19,995 bases of DNA, taken from contig CAJMHR010000039.1 in NCBI GenBank assembly GCA_905213265.1, positions 1 through 19,995 of the forward strand. Reading direction: 5' to 3'. This stretch comes from an uncultured Collinsella sp. (GTDB taxonomy: Bacteria > Actinomycetota > Coriobacteriia > Coriobacteriales > Coriobacteriaceae). Position numbers and translations under genes: made by a program. This document shows, in pieces, positions 1-7,402 of the stretch. Under the pieces are notes generated by a model. That model saw only the letters and a list, made by a program, of their open reading frames with translations. It was not told the origin of the DNA and did not search any database. Position 1 is the first letter of the stretch. Every line of letters starts with the position of its first letter.

Positions 1-358
1 CCGTGGCGTAGACGTAGTCCTTGGCCTCGGCCTTCTTCTCGGACAGGCCGGTGGTGCCAGGATCTTCGTCCTTTGCACTATCCGATAGAATATTGGCGGA
101 ATCACCGCTGGTTGAATCATCCTCAGACTTAGCAATGGCTTCAGTAGAGGAATTCGCCGCAACCTCATCCGCCCCGTCATTAGATAGCGAATCTCCTTCG
201 TCGACGGCTGCAACCGAGGCTTCATTGTTTTGGGAGGAGCCGTTCGTGTCGCCATGCGCAGCAGTCGAAGGAGCCAGTGAAATCACGAGCATCATCGAGA
301 GCAGGCAATTTCCCAATGCTCGTAGCTTCGGCTTTACGTTTGCTAAGTTTTTTTTCAA
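1..358 (-). CDS. Exported protein of unknown function (3' end outside window)
   Basis: Partial: only the first 119 codons are in the window. The chosen start is TTG at 358, preceded by AGGAAGGG at a suitable distance; the upstream in-frame region offers no better start. Residues 1-35 look like a Sec signal peptide: a basic start (KKNLANVKPKLR), a hydrophobic stretch (LLSMMLVISLAP), then a likely cleavage near TAAHG. What follows (residues 36 to about 105) is low-complexity and rich in Ser, Asp, Glu, Ala and Asn, as in linkers of surface proteins. No domain is recognisable in the visible part. The upstream gene ends 101 bp away and a hairpin lies between them, so it is probably a separate transcription unit. 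Function unknown; it could be a surface-anchored or secreted protein. Confidence 0.65.
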   Translation of the reverse strand, partial: MKKNLANVKPKLRALGNCLLSMMLVISLAPSTAAHGDTNGSSQNNEASVAAVDEGDSLSNDGADEVAANSSTEAIAKSEDDSTSGDSANILSDSAKDEDPGTTGLSEKKAEAKDYVYAT

Positions 359-416
359 GACTTCACCCTTCCTATTTATCAGCAAAGCCCATCTGGCCAA
401 TACGACCAAATGGACA

Positions 417-453
417 AGCAAAACCGGGCGATTGCGAAACCAATTGCCCGGTT
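417..453 (-). terminator. Probable intrinsic terminator of the Tat-exported protein gene
   Basis: Inverted repeat of 12 bp with one imperfect pair (422-433 with 442-453, 8-nt loop), starting a few bases after the stop codon at 460. On the minus strand the stem is followed by a short T-rich tail (TTTTGCTT). The tail is weak but position and stem fit a terminator. Confidence 0.5.
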
Positions 454-459
454 ATTCAC

Positions 460-1074
460 TTACAGAATGGTGATTTCGTTGAAGCTAACCTCGAGGGTTA
501 CAGGCCAAGACTGGGCACCAACGTTCATGAAATTCGCGTACTCAGTCGCGGAGAACACGTATTTGCCCATTCCGCTAACGGCTGAGTCGATTTTCACCGT
601 CAGGCCATCAATGCGCGAAGCGTTACCGCCCACATTCCAGGCATAAGGGGTTCGGCCAGTAACATGGGCACCGCCATCGTTAGAATCGTCGGCGATGGTC
701 AATAAGCCGAACGTGTTGTTGAATGTGGCGACGGAAACCGTGAAGCTTCCGTCGCCGTTCTTCACAATCGTGCCGTTGTTGGACTGACGAGTGGTCGGGC
801 GACGATAAGGGATAATGCTTGGCGTCGTAGTGTCAGTAATAACGGCATCGAATGAAATCAAATTATGCACAGTAGCGGGAACGATAGGATTCACCGTAAT
901 AGCATACGGCGTATCAACGTCCATATCACCAACGGCAACCACAGTACCCGCCGCAAAAGCCTCGAACGGCTTCACGGCAGGCGCGGCAGCAGCAAGCGCG
1001 ACAGCGCCGCCAGCAGCGAGCGCCCCTTTCACGAAATTGCGACGAGACAGGTTTACTTCATTGAGGTTTTCCAT
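460..1074 (-). CDS. Small Tat-exported protein of unknown function
   Basis: 204 residues from ATG at 1074, chosen because AGAAGGGAG lies at the right distance and because it places a twin-arginine motif near the N-terminus. A longer in-frame start at 1137 would add 21 residues with no better ribosome site. Residues 10-16 (SRRNFVK) match the Tat consensus, followed by the hydrophobic stretch GALAAGGAVALAAAAPAV and a likely cleavage around AFA-AG (residue 41). The mature part is about 160 residues, rich in Thr, Val, Asn and Gly, with alternating hydrophobic residues that suggest a beta-sandwich. No cysteines or metal-binding motifs are evident, and no catalytic domain is recognised. Export by Tat implies folding before export, or simply lineage habit. 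Function unknown. Confidence 0.75.
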   Translation of the reverse strand: MENLNEVNLSRRNFVKGALAAGGAVALAAAAPAVKPFEAFAAGTVVAVGDMDVDTPYAITVNPIVPATVHNLISFDAVITDTTTPSIIPYRRPTTRQSNNGTIVKNGDGSFTVSVATFNNTFGLLTIADDSNDGGAHVTGRTPYAWNVGGNASRIDGLTVKIDSAVSGMGKYVFSATEYANFMNVGAQSWPVTLEVSFNEITIL

Positions 1075-1344
1075 AGCGGAAACTCCCTTCTGGACATACG
1101 CCCAACGTATCGGCGGTTTCCTACCCACCGAAAACAACGAATTTCGCGCGGCGCAAGCCCTTCAGAGCGACTACGCCGGCAAGCCCAAGCGAAAATGTAC
1201 GCTTAGGTGAACTTGCGGGGCGCATTGTTGCATAAAGGCAACTCATTGTGAAGAGAGGATTTTTAAAAATCTTTCCATCGGCTAACTTACCTGGGGTTTT
1301 CTGTTATGTGCATTCTATCTGGGGCAATGCAGAAGTTAGATTTT

Positions 1345-1360
1345 GGTAACTATAGTTACC
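1345..1360. promoter_or_regulatory. Perfect 16-bp palindrome, candidate operator
   Basis: GGTAACTATAGTTACC reads the same on both strands with no spacer. Such short perfect palindromes in gaps are typical binding sites for dimeric repressors. It lies about 270 bp upstream of the Tat-exported protein gene. It contains TATAGT, which could serve as a -10 box, but no good -35 is found on either strand. The binding protein is unknown. Confidence 0.35.
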
Positions 1361-1464
1361 TTGGGTGATTGCGGGGAACTTCGCCCATGGCATATATCCT
1401 GCCCATTTCGGTATTGAGAGGATCCGTCGCTGCAACCACTTGATTCAAAGAAGTTACGCCCATA

Positions 1465-1494
1465 AAGGAAGGGACCCTGCAGGGTCCCTTCCTT
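1465..1494 (-). terminator. 30-bp perfect palindrome after argS, probable terminator
   Basis: The arms AAGGAAGGGACCCTG and its exact complement meet without spacer, giving a very stable hairpin 25 bp past the argS stop. On the minus strand only a weak T-rich tail follows (CCTTTAT), so it may be an RNA-end stabiliser or barrier rather than a classic intrinsic terminator. Confidence 0.5.
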
Positions 1495-1519
1495 GTACTT
1501 TGTTGTATGTTCGCCGCAA

Positions 1520-3244
1520 TTACATGCGCTGCGGGGCGGAAATGCCCAGAATGCCGAGCGTCTGCTCGAGCACAACGCGAACTGCGTCGCACAGAGCAAG
1601 GCGAGCCTTCTTCAGGCCCTCGTCGTCGGCCTTCAGAATCTTGCAGTTCGTATAGAACTGATGGAAGAGGCTGGCGAGGTCCTGAGCGTAGTGCGTCAAG
1701 CGGAACGGCGCACGGTCGCGAGCGGCAAGGGCGATAAGGTCGCCGAACTCGCTCATCTTGCGCATAAGGGCCAGTTCCTCGGGAGCGGTGAGTACCGAGA
1801 GGTCAACGTCGGCAGGAATAGCCTCGGTGGCAACGGCAGCCATGTCAAGATTGTCCTCGCCAGAATGGCCAGCCTCGTCGCGCAGCAGCTTGCAGATGCG
1901 AGCATGTGCGTACTGCACGTAGTACACGGGGTTGGAAGAGTCCTGCTTCTTAGCAACATCGATATCGAAGTCAATCGGCTGCTCGGTGGAGCGGCTCAGC
2001 ATGTAGTAGCGCGTAGCGTCGATGCCGACTTCGTCGATAAGCTCTTCGAAGGTGATCATTTCGCCAGTACGCTTGGACATACGAACGGGCTTGCCGTCGC
2101 GGAAAAGGTTGACCAGCTGGCCGAGCATAACTTCGAGCGCGCCCGGGAAGCCCATGGCGGCCAAAACGGCAGCAACGCGAGCGATGTAGCCATGATGGTC
2201 GGCGCCCCAGATATCGATCAGAATGTCGAAGCCACGCTCTTTCTTCCAATAGTGGTACGCAACGTCGGACGCGAAGTAGGTGTAGTCACCATCAGCCTTG
2301 CGCACAACGCGGTCTTTCTCGTCGCCGTATTCGGACGACTTGAACCACACAGCGCCATCTTTCTCGTAGATGTCGCCCTTGTCCTTCAGATTGCCGATGC
2401 AGTATTCAAACGGGCTCTTGCCGCCGAACTCATCGGAAGGCAGATACATTTCACGCTCAGACTGCCAACGCTCGAAGTGGTTGCCGAAGCGATCGGTGAT
2501 GTCGTGGAACATCTTCATGATGTAGGCGTAGCCGAACTCACGGAACTCGACCATGCGCTCATGCTCGTCGGCGTCTTCCCACTTGTTGCCATCGCGATCG
2601 ATGATTTCTTTTGCGATGTCGTTCACGTACAGGCCGTTGTAGCCGCCCTCGGGAACAGCGGCATCTTCATGGCCGAGCTGCTGCAGGTAGCGAGCGGCAA
2701 TGGACAGGCCGAACTTGTCCATCTGAACGCCGTGGTCGTTGATGTAGAACTCTTCAAAGACCTCATAGCCAGCATGGCGCATAAGGTTTGCGGTTGCGGA
2801 GCCCAAAGCGGCCCAACGGCCATGGCCAACGTGCATGGGACCCGTGGGATTTGCGGAGATGTACTCGATGTTCACCTTGCGCTTGCCTTCGGGCTGCGTG
2901 CCCTTGCCATAATCGGCACCCTGCTCGCGAACCTGAGAGACGACGTCCTGCATGGCAACGTTCTTCAGGCGGAAGTTGATAAAGCCCGGGCCTGCGATTT
3001 CGATGTTCTCAATAAGGTCATTCGCGGGAATGCCGTCAACGATCGCCTGCGCGATTTCACGCGGGTTCTTCTTGGCTTCTTTGGCGCAACGCAGCGCAGC
3101 GGTGCAGGCCCAATCGCCATGGCCCTCGTCGCGCGGACGCTCGAGTGCAATTTCGGGAATGTTCTCAATCGGCAGAGCGCCAGATTCGCGGGCAGCTTCA
3201 AACGCCTTGGTAAGAAGCTGAGTCAATTCTTCGCGTGGTTGCAT
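1520..3244 (-). CDS. argS: Arginyl-tRNA synthetase
   Basis: Class I aminoacyl-tRNA synthetase that charges tRNA-Arg with arginine using ATP in the cytoplasm. 574 residues, normal for the family. In order: an N-terminal tRNA-recognition domain (about 1-115); the HIGH-type signature as HVGH (residues 138-141) in the ArgRS context ANPTGPMHVGH; a Rossmann catalytic core with the WGADHHGY stretch (346-353); the KMSKS-type loop as RMSKR (388-392); and a helical anticodon-binding C-terminus ending LGILGISAPQRM, typical of ArgRS. The start ATG at 3244 has AAGGAAGG upstream. It has its own promoter about 110 bp upstream and a hairpin downstream, so it is probably monocistronic. Confidence 0.97.
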   Translation of the reverse strand: MQPREELTQLLTKAFEAARESGALPIENIPEIALERPRDEGHGDWACTAALRCAKEAKKNPREIAQAIVDGIPANDLIENIEIAGPGFINFRLKNVAMQDVVSQVREQGADYGKGTQPEGKRKVNIEYISANPTGPMHVGHGRWAALGSATANLMRHAGYEVFEEFYINDHGVQMDKFGLSIAARYLQQLGHEDAAVPEGGYNGLYVNDIAKEIIDRDGNKWEDADEHERMVEFREFGYAYIMKMFHDITDRFGNHFERWQSEREMYLPSDEFGGKSPFEYCIGNLKDKGDIYEKDGAVWFKSSEYGDEKDRVVRKADGDYTYFASDVAYHYWKKERGFDILIDIWGADHHGYIARVAAVLAAMGFPGALEVMLGQLVNLFRDGKPVRMSKRTGEMITFEELIDEVGIDATRYYMLSRSTEQPIDFDIDVAKKQDSSNPVYYVQYAHARICKLLRDEAGHSGEDNLDMAAVATEAIPADVDLSVLTAPEELALMRKMSEFGDLIALAARDRAPFRLTHYAQDLASLFHQFYTNCKILKADDEGLKKARLALCDAVRVVLEQTLGILGISAPQRM

Positions 3245-3572
3245 TGATGCCTTCCTTTTCGTCTACGAAGCGGAAACCGCTCCCTTTTGCATCCGGCTTT
3301 CGCCGCGGCGCAGCATAGAGCGTGCGCGCACGGAAGCCTCGATCGCCTGGATTTGTATATAAGCTTAATCATTGTAGCACGTCAAATATGAAAACCTTCC
3401 GAGTGCGTCGAATTCGCGAGAGCGGCAAAACTCGACGCCTTTTTTGGCCCTCAAGGCGCTTCCCCGCCCGCTACGCAACACCCAAAAAAGACAATTCAAT
3501 CGCATGACAGCAGCGCGAACGGCTATCATGTATCCACGAATAAGAACAATCAGTTCAGGCAGGGGGAATCGC
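3245..3572. other. Divergent intergenic region between argS and the methyltransferase gene
   Basis: Besides the argS promoter it holds an inverted repeat, GCGTCGA (3405-3411) with TCGACGC (3432-3438), followed on the plus strand by CCTTTTTT. This looks like an intrinsic terminator or attenuator on the plus strand, yet no gene precedes it there. I found no strong promoter for the plus-strand methyltransferase gene. Confidence 0.4.
3356..3385 (-). promoter_or_regulatory. Sigma70-type promoter of argS
   Basis: On the minus strand TTGACG (-35, 3380-3385) is separated by 18 bp from TATATA (-10, 3356-3361). Transcription would start near 3348, giving a leader of about 105 nt before argS. No T-box structure is obvious in that leader. 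Confidence 0.6.
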
Positions 3573-4481
3573 GTGATCGATTTCGACGCGGCATGGCGCC
3601 ATTTGCAACAAACGACCAAGGCGCCCGACGACTGCCAGCGATGGAACAAAAAGGCCGCACGCTACGATTCCCGCGATGCGAAAAACCTCTACGCCGAGGC
3701 ATTCGTCGAGCTCGCAGGCGTGCAACCTGGCGAAACAATATTCGACATGGGTTGCGGAACGGGAACGCTCGCCGCAGAAATGGTCACACGCGGCCATAAG
3801 GTCATCGTGGGCGATTTCAGCAACGGAATGCTCGCAAAACTGCGCGAGAACATGGCCCTTCGCGACATCAAGGTCGCCGAGAGCCTTGATGCGCTCACGC
3901 CAGGCAGCGTTTTCCCTTTGCGCATGAGCTGGGAAGACGATTGGAGCCAATTCGGCCTTCGCGAGAATATGGCCGATGTCGCATTCGCATCGCGCTCCAT
4001 CGCGGTTGCCGACCTGCGAAGCGCGCTGCGCAAGCTTTCCTCTATCGCGCGACGTCGCTGCTGTATCACCATGACCACCGGCACATCCCCACGCGTCGAC
4101 GCCCGCGTGCTTACCGAACTCGGCGTTGGCGCCGAGCTCAATCGCGATTACATCTACGCGTTCGGCATGCTCGCCCAAGCGGGATTCGAGCCCGAAGTGC
4201 GATACATCCATTCTTCTCGAAAAGATTCATTTGAATCGAAGGACGACGCTTTCGGAGACTTCTCGCAGATGATTGACATCGGCGCACCAGCCCTAAGCGA
4301 AGTCGAGCGGCTTCAGGCGCAAGCCAACCTTCGCGAATGGCTTGCGGAGCACCTCGTCGACAACCCCGAAGCTGGCATGCCCGATAAAAAGGGTTATCCA
4401 CAGGGGCCTCTCACGCTCGATTATCAGCGCATCGTCCCATGGGCGTTCATCTCATGGAACGCGAAAGACGGCCAACTGTAG
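3573..4481 (+). CDS. Class I SAM-dependent methyltransferase, substrate unknown
   Basis: 302 residues from GTG at 3573, chosen because CAGGGGGAA sits 4-5 bases upstream; the in-frame ATG at 3444 would add 43 residues with no homology-like features. Motif I of the SAM-binding Rossmann fold is clear: IFDMGCGTGTLA at residues 56-67, followed by HKVIVGDFSNGML (motif II region). The preceding RWNKKAARYD segment is common in this family. The C-terminal third (from about residue 190) is not a pattern I recognise and may hold the substrate site. The stop lies 62 bp before moeA on the same strand with no terminator between, so the two are probably co-transcribed, which suggests but does not prove a link to molybdenum metabolism. 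Confidence 0.85.
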   Translation: MIDFDAAWRHLQQTTKAPDDCQRWNKKAARYDSRDAKNLYAEAFVELAGVQPGETIFDMGCGTGTLAAEMVTRGHKVIVGDFSNGMLAKLRENMALRDIKVAESLDALTPGSVFPLRMSWEDDWSQFGLRENMADVAFASRSIAVADLRSALRKLSSIARRRCCITMTTGTSPRVDARVLTELGVGAELNRDYIYAFGMLAQAGFEPEVRYIHSSRKDSFESKDDAFGDFSQMIDIGAPALSEVERLQAQANLREWLAEHLVDNPEAGMPDKKGYPQGPLTLDYQRIVPWAFISWNAKDGQL

Positions 4482-4543
4482 CCGCACATCAAGAAATATC
4501 GTGAGCGCCAAGGCGCCCGCGTCGCACAAGGAAGGGACTGTCC

Positions 4544-5800
4544 ATGACAAAAATGATTTCTTTGGAGGAGGCACGCGAGCTCGTGCTCTCGCGCGTGACG
4601 CCGCTCGAGGCGGAAACCGTTGACCTGCTCGACGCTGCAGGGCGCGTTGCCGCCGCCGATTTGAAAAGCGACATCGACGTAAGCCCGTTCGCCCATGCGG
4701 CCATGGATGGCTACGCTGTACGCCGATGCGACCTTGCGGGAGCTACGGCAGAATCGCCCGTGACGCTCGAAGTTATCGACGAGGTGCCTGCGGGCGGCGT
4801 ATTCGAGGGCACCCCGCAGGCTGGCCAGTGCGTGCGCATCATGACGGGTGCTGCCCTTCCGGGCTGCTTTGACGCCGTAGTGAAGTACGAAATCGTGAGC
4901 ATGGTGGAAGGCGACGGGAAGCCCGGCGGTCGCGTGGCGTTTTCCGCGCAGCCCAAAGAACGCGACAACGTGCGCGAAGCAGGCGAAGAGGCTCGCGCAG
5001 GCGAAATCGTCGTGAACAGGGGCGAAGCAATCACGACCGCAGGCGTCGGCTTTTTGGCCGGCTGCGGAGTGCTGCGGGTGCCGGTTTATCGCAAACCGCG
5101 CGTGGCGGTTATTCCCATTGGCAGCGAGCTCGTGCCGCCGAGCGAGATTCCTGGCCCTGGCCACATTCGCAATTCGAACAGCTACGCCCTCGCGGCATGC
5201 GCCAAAGCGGCCGGTTGCGAAGCGGATATGTTCGACATCGTGCCCGACGACGAAGCCGCCCTCGAAGCCGCCGTTCGCGAAGCGGCGGCAACGCATGATT
5301 TCGTGGTCACTTCGGGCGGCGCCTCAAACGGCGACTTCGACTTCATCAAGCCCGTCGTGGAACACGCGGGCGAATTGCTCATGACTACCGTGAACATGCG
5401 TCCTGGCAAAGCCCAAACATTCGGCATCGTCGACGGCACGCCGGTGTTCGGCCTGCCCGGCAACCCAGCTGCCGCCTATATGGGCTTCGAGCTCATCATT
5501 CGCGCAGGCCTGCTCAAAATGCAAGGCCGCACCGCATTCGAGCACCCCACGGTTGTCGCGAAGCTCACCCGCGATAAGAAAAAGAAGGATCCCCGCCGGC
5601 TCTTCATGCGCGCCACGCTTTCCCATGGCGAATCGGGCGAACTTCTCGTAACGCCCGCGAAGAACCAGAGCTCTGGTCTTTTCGGCCCTATCCAGAAAAC
5701 GAACTGCATGGCCGTTTTGCCCGAAGGAGCGCAAGACGCCCACGCAGGCGACGAGATAGCCTGCGTGCTTTTGGATGTCGCCGAAGGAACCGTTATCTAA
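4544..5800 (+). CDS. moeA: Molybdopterin molybdenumtransferase MoeA
   Basis: Inserts molybdate into adenylylated molybdopterin, the metal-insertion step of cofactor synthesis. 418 residues, normal length. AAGGAAGGG lies 8 bp before the ATG. Visible family motifs: AAMDGYAV (52-59), RIMTGAALP (98-106), GSELVPP (193-199), IRNSNSYAL (208-216), TSGGASNGDFD (256-266, where many MoeA read TSGGVSVGDYD), NMRPGK (284-289) and GLPGNPAAA (303-311). The C-terminal domain IV (about 335-418) is present, including the KNQSSGLFG segment. It follows the methyltransferase gene by 62 bp and is followed by a strong hairpin. Confidence 0.95.
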   Translation: MTKMISLEEARELVLSRVTPLEAETVDLLDAAGRVAAADLKSDIDVSPFAHAAMDGYAVRRCDLAGATAESPVTLEVIDEVPAGGVFEGTPQAGQCVRIMTGAALPGCFDAVVKYEIVSMVEGDGKPGGRVAFSAQPKERDNVREAGEEARAGEIVVNRGEAITTAGVGFLAGCGVLRVPVYRKPRVAVIPIGSELVPPSEIPGPGHIRNSNSYALAACAKAAGCEADMFDIVPDDEAALEAAVREAAATHDFVVTSGGASNGDFDFIKPVVEHAGELLMTTVNMRPGKAQTFGIVDGTPVFGLPGNPAAAYMGFELIIRAGLLKMQGRTAFEHPTVVAKLTRDKKKKDPRRLFMRATLSHGESGELLVTPAKNQSSGLFGPIQKTNCMAVLPEGAQDAHAGDEIACVLLDVAEGTVI

Positions 5801-5807
5801 TTCCGCG

Positions 5808-5846
5808 GGGCCCGACAACCAGCCACTTGACGATGTTGTCGGGCCC
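5808..5846 (+). terminator. Strong hairpin after moeA
   Basis: Perfect 12-bp inverted repeat GGGCCCGACAAC (5808-5819) with its complement (5835-5846) and a 15-nt loop, beginning 8 bp past the moeA stop. No T-run follows, so it is a poor classic terminator; it may protect the RNA end or act with Rho. Confidence 0.4.
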
Positions 5847-6022
5847 ACTCGAGACGACCCCTCCTCAGACGAGACAACCTCTTCCCCTTTAACGCAAAAG
5901 TCTCAAGCAGACATCACAGATTCGCCGATTATGCTCCCTGGCGCGCGACACCGCCCACCGTGGCAGCACAAAGCAAGAATCCATTCGACCGGCTATCCGA
6001 CCCTCTCAAGAAAGGCAATCTC

Positions 6023-6502
6023 ATGACTCTTAAATTCGCCATTATCACGTGCTCTGACACGCGTTCCATGAAGGAAGATACCGCTGGCGCGGCCCTCGAA
6101 GAACTTATTAAGAAAGAAGGCTGGGAGGTTGCCAGCCACATTGTCGTCCAAGACGACCGCGTGCTTATCGCGGGCAGCATTCTCGAAGCCTGCGATGAAA
6201 TTGGCGCCGACATCGTGCTCACCTGCGGCGGAAGCGGCCTTTCACCGCGCGATGTAACGCCTGAAGCCACGCGCGACGTGTGCGACCGCGAGGTTCCCGG
6301 CATTGCCGAGGCCATGCGCTATCACAGCCTGCAAATCACGCCTTACGCAATGCTGTCGCGCGCCATCGCCGCACAGCGCGGCAACACGCTCGTCATCAAT
6401 CTTCCGGGCAGCGAAAAAGCCGCGCGCGAAAACTGGGAAGGCATCGTGAGCGCACTTGGCCATGCGGGCCACATGATGGCCGGCGAAGGTCACGATAAAT
6501 AA
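6023..6502 (+). CDS. mog: MogA/MoaB-family molybdopterin adenylyltransferase
   Basis: Activates molybdopterin by adenylylation before MoeA inserts the metal. 159 residues from ATG at 6023, with AGAAAGG upstream; an in-frame upstream start at 5960 would add 21 residues without a ribosome site. The MoCF_biosynth fold is clear: FAIITCSDTR near the N-terminus, the nucleotide/pterin-binding motif TCGGSGLSPRDVTPEAT (67-83) and NLPGSEKAARENW (126-138). Mog and MoaB share this signature and cannot be separated by eye. It lies 222 bp after moeA, with the moeA hairpin between, so it may have its own promoter, which I could not define. It converges with moaC. Confidence 0.92.
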   Translation: MTLKFAIITCSDTRSMKEDTAGAALEELIKKEGWEVASHIVVQDDRVLIAGSILEACDEIGADIVLTCGGSGLSPRDVTPEATRDVCDREVPGIAEAMRYHSLQITPYAMLSRAIAAQRGNTLVINLPGSEKAARENWEGIVSALGHAGHMMAGEGHDK

Positions 6503-6531
6503 GGGCTCGACGCCTTCAACGCGTGGCGACC

Positions 6532-6564
6532 AACCTGCTAAATGCTCTAGGCATTTAGCAGGTT
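6532..6564. terminator. Hairpin between convergent mog and moaC
   Basis: Perfect 14-bp inverted repeat AACCTGCTAAATGC (6532-6545) with its complement (6551-6564), 5-nt loop. It sits 29 bp after the mog stop and 9 bp after the moaC stop, so it could end transcripts from both sides. T-tails are weak on both strands. Confidence 0.55.
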
Positions 6565-6573
6565 TCTGGAGCA

Positions 6574-7074
6574 CTATTTGCGTTCCCACAAGCCCGTCTT
6601 GCCGCCATCTTTCTTCAGCAGACGCACGTCCATGATTTCCATGCCGCGATCGACCGCCTTGCACATGTCATATACGGTAAGACACGCCACACTTGCAGCA
6701 GTCAGCGCCTCCATCTCAATGCCCGTCTTGCCTGTAACGCCGCATGTCGTCGTAATATGAATGCCCACGCGCCCATCTTCACGTTCACCAGCCAAAACGG
6801 GTTCGCAACTCACCTTCGCCTTCGTAATCATAAGCGGGTGGCACATCGGAATAAGCTCGCTCGTCTTCTTCGCCGCCATTACACCCGCCACGCGTGCGCA
6901 CGCCAGAACATCGCCTTTCGCCGCCGTGCCCGACGTAATAAGCTCAAGCGTCTCGGGCTTCATCGAAATAAAGCCCTCTGCCACGGCAATGCGCTCGGTG
7001 TCGGCCTTCTGAGAGACGTCCACCATGCGAACGTCGCCCTTCTCATCAATATGCGTAAGCTTCTCTTCCGTCAT
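6574..7074 (-). CDS. moaC: Cyclic pyranopterin monophosphate synthase MoaC
   Basis: Converts the 3',8-cyclo-GTP product of MoaA into cyclic pyranopterin monophosphate. 166 residues from ATG at 7074, chosen because GGAGGA lies 8 bp upstream; the alternative TTG at 7089 overlaps that ribosome site. Family motifs: MVDVSQKADTERIAVA (17-32), the active-site MCHPL (77-81) and the long signature at 116-142, with KTGIEMEALTA followed by VYDMCKAVD, which includes the catalytic Asp136 and Lys139. It lies downstream of moaA on the same strand, but 328 bp of structured DNA separate them. Confidence 0.96.
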   Translation of the reverse strand: MTEEKLTHIDEKGDVRMVDVSQKADTERIAVAEGFISMKPETLELITSGTAAKGDVLACARVAGVMAAKKTSELIPMCHPLMITKAKVSCEPVLAGEREDGRVGIHITTTCGVTGKTGIEMEALTAASVACLTVYDMCKAVDRGMEIMDVRLLKKDGGKTGLWERK

Positions 7075-7096
7075 ATCGCTTTCCTCCAAACCAACG

Positions 7097-7121
7097 GGTC
7101 AAAGGGACATTCCCTTTGACC
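7097..7121. repeat. Small inverted repeat in the moaC leader
   Basis: GGTCAAAGGGA (7097-7107) pairs perfectly with TCCCTTTGACC (7111-7121) across a 3-nt spacer. It ends 14 bp before the moaC ribosome site on the minus strand, so it could be an operator or an RNA hairpin that affects moaC translation. No T-run follows on either strand. Confidence 0.45.
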
Positions 7122-7165
7122 TAAACCTCAACGATTAATTTGCAGCATCAAACAAAAGAAACGGA

Positions 7166-7394
7166 GTTCTCGGAGAAAGCCGAGGGCCCCGCGAAGACCG
7201 TCGGTGTTCATTCATGCCCTTCATTCTAAAATGAAACACCGCCTTGAACATGACTTAATGTCATGTTCAATACCTCACTAGGCGGCCGAGCGGCCGCGCC
7301 GAGCTCGCGAAGCGAGCCGGCATTCGGCGCATAGTGAGCGAAGCGAACGGTAGCCGACCGTGGTCTTCGCGGGCCCTCGGCTTCCTCCGAGAAC
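7166..7394. repeat. Nested inverted-repeat element between moaA and moaC
   Basis: The outer arms (7166-7204 and 7352-7394) are near-perfect inverted copies: GTTCTCGGAG, one mismatch, AAGCCGAGGG, one bulged base, CCCGCGAAGACC, then GTCGG offset by 2-3 bases. Inside are a perfect 11-bp hairpin (7244-7254 with 7260-7270, 5-nt loop), a second arm pair CTCACTA (7274-7280) with TAGTGAG (7332-7338), and at its core GCTCGC-GAA-GCGAGC (7303-7317). The right outer arm ends 9 bp past the moaA stop. No ORF here is credible. It could be a short palindromic mobile repeat, a processing or stability structure in a moaA-moaC transcript, or a leader RNA of moaC. Confidence 0.7.
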
Positions 7395-7402
7395 GGCCAG
7401 GT

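Larger units (their letters stand above)
1075..1519. other. Gene-free gap with two perfect palindromes
   Basis: 445 bp between the end of argS and the start of the Tat-exported protein, both on the minus strand. It holds the 30-bp palindrome at 1465-1494 and the 16-bp palindrome at 1345-1360, listed separately. The short open frames here have no ribosome site or recognisable product. I could not identify a convincing promoter for the downstream gene. Confidence 0.5.

Noticed and set aside
1493..3247. 584-codon open frame on the plus strand
   Set aside because: It is the exact antisense of argS, whose motifs and codon use are unmistakable. Long antisense frames are common in GC-biased genes. 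The product has no recognisable family and no ribosome site.
3555..4211. 218-codon minus-strand frame
   Set aside because: Antisense to the methyltransferase, which has the SAM-binding motif and a good ribosome site.
5324..5848. 174-codon minus-strand frame, and a 290-codon frame at 4424-5296
   Set aside because: Both are antisense to moeA, which is clearly the coding frame.
7075..7402. CRISPR or attachment-site interpretation of the repeats between moaA and moaC
   Set aside because: The repeats are inverted and nested, not direct with regular spacers. No cas, integrase or transposase gene and no clear target-site duplication is present.
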